From: Flavobacterium sp. UBA6195
GTDB lineage: Bacteria; Bacteroidota; Bacteroidia; Flavobacteriales; Flavobacteriaceae
DNA length: 14,816 nt
Direction: 5' to 3'
Assembly (NCBI RefSeq): GCF_002422095.1
Contig: NZ_DITB01000033.1
Span: 1-14,816, forward strand
Below, piece by piece: positions 8,301-13,278 of this stretch (the stretch's first letter is position 1; each line of letters opens with the position of its first letter). The translations under genes and the position numbers were made by a program. A model generated the notes under the pieces. That model did no database searches. It worked only from the letters and a program-made list of their open reading frames with translations, and was not told the origin of the DNA.

Positions 8301-8556
8301 GAATGTGCTCTACTCCTTTGATGTTTCCAATGATTTTTTCTAATGGTTTCACCACTCTATTTTCTATCTCAGACGGACTTGCGCCAGGATACATGACCAT
8401 AACATCGGCCATAGGAACGTTAATTTGCGGTTCTTCTTCCCTTGGAATTAAGAACGAACTATATGTACCAATAATCATCAACGCCACCATCAATAAAATG
8501 GTTAGTTTAGAGTTGATAAAGAAATTGGCTATTTTACCTGATATACCTTCTTGCAT
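5359..8556 (-). CDS. RND efflux permease (AcrB/HAE-like inner-membrane pump)
   Basis: A 1065-residue proton-driven permease of the resistance-nodulation-division superfamily, full length for the family. The first membrane helix lies near residues 18-35, and the next are in a cluster starting near 350. The two large periplasmic loops fall at about 40-345 and 580-880, giving the usual internal duplication. Helix 4 carries the paired aspartates of proton relay (GIVVDDSIIIAEN, Asp417-Asp418). The helix-10 counterpart reads GVMVRNSVLLIDF. The double Asp resembles drug/hydrophobe exporters rather than CzcA-type metal pumps, but the substrate cannot be assigned. It forms a tripartite complex with the fusion protein and TolC-like channel encoded just upstream in the same operon. 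The ATG at 8556 gives the usual short cytoplasmic N-terminus before helix 1. Confidence 0.95.
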   Translation of the reverse strand: MQEGISGKIANFFINSKLTILLMVALMIIGTYSSFLIPREEEPQINVPMADVMVMYPGASPSEIENRVVKPLEKIIGNIKGVEHIHSMAFNGYSMMVVQFYVGENSEDSYVKLYDELMKNRTMFPEGVMQPIVKTRSIDDVPMLGLTLWSEKYDDFQLRQIAEEVTSEVEKVKDVAITKEIGGRTRELKVVLDKDKMAENGVDALSIMQMIQANNGSSQSGSFVQNDTEYLVTTGKFLATSEDVENLVVGVNNNMPVYLKQVATIQDGPQTPKNYVSFGYGKANEKFSKFNSEYPAVTISVAKVKGADAMQISEKIITKVESLKKNLIPEDVHVEITRNYGETASHKVGELLLHLGVAIIAVTVLVMLAMGWRGGLVVFFSVPLTFALTLFSYYLLGYTLNRITLFALVFVVGIVVDDSIIIAENMHRHFKMKRLPFKQAAIYAINEVGNPTILATFTVIAAILPMAFVSGMMGPYMSPMPIGASIAMMLSLFVALTVTPYLGYHLLHEKDEQEHKEEQGLETSRIYKIYKKIEQPLLDNSKKRNLMFVVTIVLLLGSVLMFFTKSVAVKMLPFDNKNEFQVVIDMPEGTTLERTAAVTKEIAQYLSTVPEVVDYQNYVGASAPITFNGLVRHYDMRGGSNMADIQVNLLHKEDRDLQSHDIAKVVRPEVQKIAKKYGANVKIVEVPPGPPVLSTLVAEVYGPDYEEQIKVANQVKTILETTTDVVDTDWMVEAPQVEYKLEVDREKAMLNGIAPQQVVGNLTYLLREMPVSNLYDERSNNPVGITLSFADKDKTSMQDIQNLKIKGSRGNVVPVSDLVKVTTDTLQNTIYRKDQKRVVYVLADMAGALESPVYAILGMNEKLEKMQLPKGYKVNELYIGSPSDESDFTVKWDGEWQITLEVFRDLGAAFLVVIIVIYMLIVGWFQNFKTPIVMMVAIPLSLVGIVLGHWLLGAFFTATSFIGMIALAGVMVRNSVLLIDFIEIRLNDGIPMKQAIIEAGAVRTTPILLTTGAVVIGASIILFDPIFQGLAISLVAGAIVSTLLTLIVVPLIYYITERKKWEKNN

Positions 8557-8613
8557 GTTATTTTTTGTTTAAAAGTTTAAAGTTTCAGGTTTCAAGTTAT
8601 CTACTAAAAACCC

Positions 8614-8649
8614 TTACTGAACACTAACTACTGATTACTGAACACTAAC
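8614..8649. repeat. Direct repeat overlapping the 3' end of the adaptor gene
   Basis: A 15-base sequence, TTACTGAACACTAAC, occurs at 8614-8628 and again at 8635-8649, a period of 21 bases. The second copy encodes the stop codon and last four residues of the membrane-fusion protein, so the first copy duplicates the gene's tail into the spacer. The remaining spacer (8571-8600) is made of related short words such as GTTTAAAGTTTCAGGTTTC. Confidence 0.7.
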
Positions 8650-9717
8650 CTTAGCTCCGTTGAATAATTTACCTTCAGCTGAAACGATATATTGCTCGTC
8701 TGCTGCTAATCCTGATAATACTTCTACTTGATTACCAAAAGTTTTTCCGATTCGTAACCATCTTAGAATAGCTACATTGCCACTTCCGATAGTGTAAATT
8801 CCTGTCAATTGACCTTGTTTTACTATAGCAGTTTCTGGAACCATAACTACTGTTGATTTTACAGCTGTTGCTACTTTTTTATCCGTTGGAAATTGAACGT
8901 TTACAAACATTCCAGATAAGATTTCTTTATCCATTTTGTCCAAAGTTACTTTTACCAAATATTGTCCTCCTGTATTTTTTGCGGATAAACTCACTTCAGA
9001 AACTTTTCCTGCAACTTCTTTGTTTAATGATTTTACATTGATTTTTACTGGCATTCCGTTTTTTACATTCGAAATATCACTTTCTGAAACCATTGCGGTT
9101 ACTTGTAATCTTGAAGCGCCTTCAATACTTACTAATGGCATTCCTGGGTTTGCCATATCACCTTCTTTTACGAAAGTATTCGTTACCGTTCCTGAAAATG
9201 GAGCTGTGATATTCGAATAAGAAAACTGCGCCATCACTTCATTACGCATTTGTTTTGCCGCTTCTAATCCTGCTTTTGCCATTTCGTAGCGAGCGGTCAT
9301 ATCGTCTAATTCTTTTTGCGAAGCCGATTGTTGCGCAAATAAATTCACAAAACGATCATAATCTTTTTTCGCATTGTTGTACCCTGCTGTAGCTTGCGTG
9401 ATAGAAGCATCAACTTGTGCTTTTTTAGCTTGCAAATCTGTGTTATTGATGCTTACCAAAAGTTGTCCAGCCAAAACATTTTGTCCCACTTTTACATTCA
9501 CTTTGGTTACATATCCCATCATTCTTGTGCTTAGGTTCGCACTATTTTCCGATTCGATTTTTCCACTTGCCGTTATGTATGGACTATTAGCGTTTCCAGA
9601 ATTTCCAGCCACTTTTACTGGAATTGCAGGTAAATCGGCTACATTTTCTTTTTTATCACCCCCACAAGATGTTAAGATTAGTGATGAAATGGTTAGTATT
9701 GTAAGTATCTTTTTCAT
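8635..9717 (-). CDS. RND efflux periplasmic adaptor (membrane-fusion lipoprotein)
   Basis: A 360-residue HlyD/AcrA-type adaptor linking the RND permease to the outer-membrane channel. The N-terminus is a lipoprotein signal with lipobox LTSC (Cys18) followed by GGDKKEN, so it is anchored by lipid in the periplasm. The first half of the lipoyl/barrel-sandwich domain is about 60-95 (KVNVKVGQNVLAGQLLVSIN). An alpha-helical hairpin rich in Ala, Gln and Lys spans about 95-165, and the second lipoyl half is about 170-200 (ITAPFSGTVTNTFVKEGDM). A beta-barrel domain and a membrane-proximal domain follow. Length and domain order are complete. It lies 48 bases after the TolC gene and 78 bases before the permease gene. 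Confidence 0.95.
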   Translation of the reverse strand: MKKILTILTISSLILTSCGGDKKENVADLPAIPVKVAGNSGNANSPYITASGKIESENSANLSTRMMGYVTKVNVKVGQNVLAGQLLVSINNTDLQAKKAQVDASITQATAGYNNAKKDYDRFVNLFAQQSASQKELDDMTARYEMAKAGLEAAKQMRNEVMAQFSYSNITAPFSGTVTNTFVKEGDMANPGMPLVSIEGASRLQVTAMVSESDISNVKNGMPVKINVKSLNKEVAGKVSEVSLSAKNTGGQYLVKVTLDKMDKEILSGMFVNVQFPTDKKVATAVKSTVVMVPETAIVKQGQLTGIYTIGSGNVAILRWLRIGKTFGNQVEVLSGLAADEQYIVSAEGKLFNGAKVSVQ

Positions 9718-9734
9718 GTTATTTAGTTTTGATT

Positions 9735-9755
9735 TTGAACTTGTAATTGAACTTG
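9735..9755. repeat. Short tandem repeat in the TolC-adaptor spacer
   Basis: TTGAACTTG occurs at 9735-9743 and 9747-9755 with a 12-base period, taking up about half of the 48-base intergenic gap. The words resemble those in the adaptor-permease spacer (GAAACTTT, GAAACCTG on the minus strand), suggesting the same class of low-complexity spacer sequence. Confidence 0.5.
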
Positions 9756-9765
9756 TTCTTGAGAT

Positions 9766-11073
9766 TTATTTCGTTAAAAATTGTAAGTATTGTTTGGTAA
9801 AGTTATATTCGAAAACGGCTTGCAAATGTTCTAATTCTTTTTGTGCCATTTGCGTTTCAGCCATTAATAAATCGGTTGTTTTTTCTAATCCTTGTGTGAA
9901 TCTATTTTGACGAATTCTAAAAGCTTCTTGCGATTGTTCAAAAGCCAATTGTGATAAATTCACTTTGTTTTCTGCATCAAGTAATTGACGATTCGTTTTA
10001 CTTAATTCTAACTGACTTTGCTTTTTGTATTGTTCAGTTTCAACCGTTGCTTTTTCAAAATCAGCTTTTGCTTTTTGAGTTTTTCCGATGTTTTTATAGC
10101 CATCAAAAACATTCCATGATAACTGTGCTCCAACTAAATACCCTTTAGCTGAAGTTTGAAACACATGTTGGTCATACAATTCATAACTTCCAAAAGCATT
10201 TAATCTTGGTAAGAAACCGAATTTAGACGATTGAAACATTTTTTGATACGCTTCTGCCGATTTTTGCATCGCTTGAATATCTTTTCTAGAATCGGAAAGT
10301 GTAGTATTCATACTTTCGATAGCAATTGTATTATCTAATACTTCGGCAGGTTTATACGTTTTTCCAGCCATATCTTCGTTTAATAAAAACGCTAAATAAT
10401 CGGATGCATTTTGCACATTTGATTTGGCATATTGCAATTGATTCGTAATCTCATTCACACGAACTTGCACGTTTAACAAATCAGTTTTTTGTAGCATTCC
10501 GTTTTTGAAATAATTTTCTACCAATTTTAAATTGCCTTGTGCAGTTGTATTTGCTTTCTCTAAAACTTTTACTGCTTTATACGCCAATTGCAATTGCATA
10601 TACGCTTTTGAAACTTCTAGTTCCAAATATTCTTTAGTACGTTCTGTCTGCAATTGAAAAGCATCCATTTTAGCTCTTGCAGCTTGTCTTCCATACAAAC
10701 CATCTAAATTAATTAGAGGTTGTTGCACCTCGATTTTAGTTGCAAAATTTTGTGTTTTATCAGGATCATTTAACAATGCTGGATTAAAGTCAGAAGCCGT
10801 TAAAATTTCTTGATTTAATTTCGACCCAAACGCCATTAAAGGATTAGTAGTAACTATTCCAGTATGCGAAACATTAATATTCGGTAAAAAAAGTGCATTC
10901 GATTGACGATAATCTGCCTTTGCAGACTGAAATGATTTTTCTGCCACTTTAATTTGTAAATTATTTTCAGTGACTTTCTGAATTAAATCATTTTTTGAAA
11001 TCGTCAAAGTATCTTGGGCAAACGTTGTTGCAGATACTACCCCTAATACAATTAATAAGTTGACTTTCTTCAT
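9766..11073 (-). CDS. TolC-family outer-membrane efflux channel
   Basis: A 435-residue outer-membrane factor and first gene of the efflux operon. A signal peptide (about 1-19, ending TTFA before QDT) is followed by two repeated OEP units, each with long coiled helices and a short beta segment (for example GIVTTNPLMAFGSKLNQE near 67-84 and GAQLSWNVFDGY near 312-323). The protein should trimerise into a beta-barrel plus periplasmic helical tunnel that docks on the adaptor. No lipobox Cys is present, unlike OprM-type relatives. The promoter region upstream has a TAnnTTTG box and a Crp/Fnr-like palindrome, and no regulator gene is adjacent. Confidence 0.93.
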   Translation of the reverse strand: MKKVNLLIVLGVVSATTFAQDTLTISKNDLIQKVTENNLQIKVAEKSFQSAKADYRQSNALFLPNINVSHTGIVTTNPLMAFGSKLNQEILTASDFNPALLNDPDKTQNFATKIEVQQPLINLDGLYGRQAARAKMDAFQLQTERTKEYLELEVSKAYMQLQLAYKAVKVLEKANTTAQGNLKLVENYFKNGMLQKTDLLNVQVRVNEITNQLQYAKSNVQNASDYLAFLLNEDMAGKTYKPAEVLDNTIAIESMNTTLSDSRKDIQAMQKSAEAYQKMFQSSKFGFLPRLNAFGSYELYDQHVFQTSAKGYLVGAQLSWNVFDGYKNIGKTQKAKADFEKATVETEQYKKQSQLELSKTNRQLLDAENKVNLSQLAFEQSQEAFRIRQNRFTQGLEKTTDLLMAETQMAQKELEHLQAVFEYNFTKQYLQFLTK

Positions 11074-11097
11074 AGTATAGTTTTATTCTTATTTTAT

Positions 11098-11170
11098 GTT
11101 ACAAATGTACATTGGTAAAAAAAGGTAGTCGGTAACAAGAGTTACAAAGACCTGTTACAAATGTTACAAA
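11098..11170 (+). repeat. Cluster of four GTTACAAA octamers upstream of the TolC gene
   Basis: GTTACAAA occurs at 11098-11105, 11141-11148, 11154-11161 and 11163-11170, all in the same orientation, within 73 bases. A partial inverted copy, GGTAAC, is at 11131-11136. The concentration in the promoter of the efflux operon suggests half-sites for a dimeric regulator, of Crp/Fnr type by sequence. Confidence 0.6.
11102..11146 (-). promoter_or_regulatory. Promoter and Crp/Fnr-like operator of the RND efflux operon
   Basis: On the minus strand TACATTTG (11109-11102) matches the flavobacterial TAnnTTTG -7 box, 28 bases before the TolC start codon. Upstream is the palindrome GTAAC-AAGA-GTTAC (11132-11145), whose centre is 36.5 bases from the near end of the box. 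No TTG lies at the usual -33 distance (the nearest is 26 bases upstream of the box), which fits an activator-dependent promoter. The same arrangement occurs before the sulfide:quinone-reductase-like gene. Confidence 0.55.
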
Positions 11171-11174
11171 AAGA

Positions 11175-11199
11175 AAGAGCGTCCATAAAAGACGCTCTT
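11175..11199 (-). terminator. Terminator after the microprotein gene
   Basis: A perfect 9-bp stem, AAGAGCGTC paired with GACGCTCTT, has a 7-base loop. On the minus strand it is followed by TTCTTTTTG, a U-rich tail. It ends the operon containing the flavoprotein and the 43-residue protein, and lies just upstream of the efflux operon promoter. Confidence 0.8.
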
Positions 11200-11244
11200 A
11201 CTAACCAATAAAACTAAAACAATCATCAACAATAGTAGATGATG

Positions 11245-11376
11245 TTACTTTCTTGTTCCTCCATGTCCACCCGCAACTATTTTTAATATTCTAATATTTA
11301 AATAAAAGAATTTAAAAAATTGTATCAAAGGATTTTGCATTTTGGAACGCTGTGCGTTTGATATTCTTTGTGTCAT
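11245..11376 (-). CDS. 43-residue conserved-looking microprotein
   Basis: An ATG at 11376 opens a 43-codon frame ending in TAA at 11245. The product begins MTQRISNAQRSKM, has a central hydrophobic/aromatic stretch PLIQFFKFFYLNIRILKIV (16-34) flanked by basic residues, and ends AGGHGGTRK. It starts 11 bases after the flavoprotein stop codon and is followed 45 bases later by a terminator, so it is probably co-transcribed. From memory, short Flavobacteriaceae proteins with an aromatic helix and a Gly-His-Gly-Gly-Thr-Arg tail exist without a function; I cannot confirm homology here. It could be a small membrane-associated peptide. Confidence 0.65.
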   Translation of the reverse strand: MTQRISNAQRSKMQNPLIQFFKFFYLNIRILKIVAGGHGGTRK

Positions 11377-11387
11377 AATTTTAAAAT

Positions 11388-12848
11388 TTATTCAGGAATT
11401 AACCACCAAAAAGGTTTCATTTTTGCTTTGTAAAGAAAAGCGTAGTGTAATGCTAATTTCACCCAGTGACCCGCTAAACCAATATCTCCAAAAGTTTTTT
11501 TGATATCTCTACCACCTGTATTTGGATATTTTATATAATCGGGAACAATTGGATAGGTTGTAATACTTACACCGCTTCCTTGTGTTAGTCCGTAACCCGC
11601 TGATGCGATACAAGCAGCTCCCATATTTCCCATAGAGCCTTTATGATGCAAGGATTCTTTTCCTGATTTAATGGAATCAATAATGTTATCTGCCACTAAT
11701 TTTGCTGTAATTCCAGAAGGCATTCCAGTTCTTGGTGGCGATGGAAAAATTTCGGTTCCGTTTTTACTTTTTCGTGGTTTTGAAATGGTATGAGGTGGTG
11801 CGAAAGCAATTCCGGGTGCAAAAATAGTTGGATAACTCGGATTTTGATAGGTTTCTGGCCAATCTTGAACCGTCCATTCTTCATAAGGTCTTGGTGTATA
11901 ATCGGCATCCACTACCATAAAACCTCTGAATAATTTTTCGGTAATATTTTGTCCGTCTTTGTCATACGCTTGAAAACCATGTCCTGAAAAAGCGGGAATT
12001 AGCATACCAAAATCGAAGGTTTCTGTTTTATATTCGCCTTCTAAATTTTCATAATGTACTAATCCATCTTCCACTTTAGTAACTCCTGCCCCTAAAATCC
12101 ATTTGATGTCACGATCTTCAAAAATCATTTCCACCATATCTTTAGATTTCATATTGAAACCGTTGTATTCCATCAACATACCGTCCATTCCAAAATCACC
12201 TAATTCGTATTCATTCGAAATCCATGTAATTTCAGCTTTATCACGAACGCCAAACTTTTGCAATTCTTTTTCTACATTCAAAATATATTCAAATGCAGCA
12301 CCTTGACAAGTCGCTTTTGCATGACCCGTTCCAATTAAAATTTTAGCTTTTTTATCCGACTTTTTTAGTTGGTCTATTAGTTTGTGAAGTGCCTCCGATG
12401 CATGTTCAGCATGATCATAGGTACAAACCGAATATACTTTATTAGTTGCAGGTTGTAAACCTTCGGTCATATCAAAAGCAAGCTTTGGACCTGTCGCATT
12501 AATTAAATAATCGTAAGTTACTTTTTCTTGTTTACCTAAGTTATCGCCAAAAACACCCTCTACTAAAATATAGGGTTTTGCTTCTGAACTATCGCCTTCT
12601 GGATGAAATGAAATGGCTTTGGCTTGTTTGTACCCAATTCCCTTTCTTTTGTATAATGGCTCTAAAGGAAAAATTACTTCTTTAGATTTCATTCTTCCAA
12701 TTCCTACCCAAATATTGGAAGGCACCCATTGATAATTTCTATTTGGCGAAACTACTAACACTTCGTGCTCTTTGGATAGCTTTCTTCTTAAATGAGCGGC
12801 TGCGGTATGTCCCGAAATTCCTGCTCCTAAAACAACTATTTTTGACAT
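11388..12848 (-). CDS. Sulfide:quinone-reductase-like FAD-dependent oxidoreductase
   Basis: A 486-residue flavoprotein. The N-terminal dinucleotide-binding motif GAGISG is at 8-13, and a second conserved segment, YLINATGPKL, is at 114-123. The family's FAD-binding segment near TIFAPGIAFA is at 341-350. Three cysteines at 142, 181 (ATCQGAAFEY) and 413 (GAACIASAGYG) are spaced like the three redox cysteines of sulfide:quinone oxidoreductases. The C-terminus (about 455-486, HWVKLALHYAFLYKAKMKPFWW) is aromatic and amphipathic, as expected for membrane/quinone docking. It would oxidise sulfide to polysulfide and pass electrons to menaquinone at the inner membrane. It is longer than many such enzymes (about 430 residues). 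A general NADH-dehydrogenase-like role is the alternative. Its promoter resembles that of the efflux operon. Confidence 0.75.
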   Translation of the reverse strand: MSKIVVLGAGISGHTAAAHLRRKLSKEHEVLVVSPNRNYQWVPSNIWVGIGRMKSKEVIFPLEPLYKRKGIGYKQAKAISFHPEGDSSEAKPYILVEGVFGDNLGKQEKVTYDYLINATGPKLAFDMTEGLQPATNKVYSVCTYDHAEHASEALHKLIDQLKKSDKKAKILIGTGHAKATCQGAAFEYILNVEKELQKFGVRDKAEITWISNEYELGDFGMDGMLMEYNGFNMKSKDMVEMIFEDRDIKWILGAGVTKVEDGLVHYENLEGEYKTETFDFGMLIPAFSGHGFQAYDKDGQNITEKLFRGFMVVDADYTPRPYEEWTVQDWPETYQNPSYPTIFAPGIAFAPPHTISKPRKSKNGTEIFPSPPRTGMPSGITAKLVADNIIDSIKSGKESLHHKGSMGNMGAACIASAGYGLTQGSGVSITTYPIVPDYIKYPNTGGRDIKKTFGDIGLAGHWVKLALHYAFLYKAKMKPFWWLIPE

Positions 12849-12867
12849 TTTGATTAGTTTAATAAAT

Positions 12868-12912
12868 CAAAATTAGTTGTTATGTATTTGTGCTACAGCA
12901 ACATTTGTTACA
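12868..12912 (-). promoter_or_regulatory. Promoter and Crp/Fnr-like operator of the flavoprotein operon
   Basis: On the minus strand TAATTTTG (12875-12868) matches TAnnTTTG, 19 bases before the start codon. A TTG at 12901-12899 lies 23 bases upstream as a possible -33 element. An imperfect palindrome, GCAAC-ATTT-GTTAC (plus-strand 12898-12911), is centred 36.5 bases from the near end of the box, exactly as in the efflux operon promoter. Regulation by a shared Crp/Fnr-type activator is inferred. Confidence 0.55.
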
Positions 12913-12917
12913 TAAAA

Positions 12918-12945
12918 AAAACGCCCCGAAAAATCGAGGCGTTTT
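12918..12945 (-). terminator. Terminator after the Cys/Lys-rich protein gene
   Basis: An inverted repeat AAAACGCC/GGCGTTTT (8 bp) continues after one C-A mismatch with three more pairs to a four-A loop. On the minus strand the stem runs into a tract of eight T, a classic intrinsic terminator. It lies 19 bases after the small gene's stop codon. Confidence 0.88.
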
Positions 12946-12964
12946 GAATTTATTTTGAATAAAA

Positions 12965-13171
12965 TTATTCAGCTTTTTTAGTAGCAGCTTTTTTAGATGA
13001 ACAACATCCACCTGATTTTGCTTCAGTACCACAAGATTTTTTATCTTCAGTTGAGCAAGATTTTTCAGTTTTTGCTTTCTCTTTTTTAGCTTTTTGTTTT
13101 GGCTCTTGAGCGTTAACATTCATTGATAACATAAAAGCGGCAACAGCCATGATAGAAACTAATTTTTTCAT
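12965..13171 (-). CDS. Small exported Cys/Lys-rich protein
   Basis: A 68-residue protein with a clear signal peptide (MKKLVSIMAVAAFMLSMNVNA, cleavage near residue 21 before QEP). The mature part of about 47 residues is very basic, with many Lys and Ala and repeated KAKKEKAKTEK. It has four cysteines at 39, 47, 56 and 57 (SC, SCG, GGCC). The spacing does not fit a named metal-binding motif, but the CC pair and clustered thiols could bind metal or form disulfides in the periplasm. No family assigned. It is a single-gene unit with its own promoter box and strong terminator, which suggests substantial expression. Confidence 0.85.
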   Translation of the reverse strand: MKKLVSIMAVAAFMLSMNVNAQEPKQKAKKEKAKTEKSCSTEDKKSCGTEAKSGGCCSSKKAATKKAE

Positions 13172-13225
13172 TGTATTTATTTTTAAATTGTTATTTAATC
13201 TTTTTCTGTGTGAATTGCACTATGA

Positions 13226-13233
13226 CAAATATA
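13226..13233 (-). promoter_or_regulatory. -7 box for the Cys/Lys-rich protein gene
   Basis: On the minus strand TATATTTG matches the TAnnTTTG consensus, 54 bases before the start codon. No TTG -33 element is evident, and the Crp/Fnr-like palindrome of the other two minus-strand promoters is absent at the corresponding position. Confidence 0.5.
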
Positions 13234-13278
13234 TATAATTTTGTAAATAGTACTCTTAATTTTTTATTATTTTAACAG

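Noticed and set aside
5359..8556. Heavy-metal (CzcA-type) assignment for the RND pump
   Set aside because: Helix 4 carries the paired Asp motif VVDDSIIIAEN rather than the metal-pump signature, so only a general RND efflux call is made.
5495..8572. Plus-strand open frames opposite the RND permease (5495-5713, 5910-6092, 8303-8572)
   Set aside because: They are short shadows of the permease gene with no recognisable domain and no promoter or ribosome-site support.
9374..9910. 178-codon open frame on the plus strand across the TolC-adaptor junction
   Set aside because: It is antisense to two well-supported genes and spans their spacer. Its hydrophobic, Cys-rich product looks like the complement of Gln/Lys/Ala-rich coding sequence, not a real protein.
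11696..11908. 70-codon minus-strand frame inside the flavoprotein gene
   Set aside because: It lies entirely within the flavoprotein gene in another frame and has no domain.
12880..13119. 79-codon minus-strand frame overlapping the Cys/Lys-rich gene
   Set aside because: It is another frame of the same Lys-rich sequence and runs through the terminator. The frame with a signal peptide at 12965-13171 is clearly the real one.
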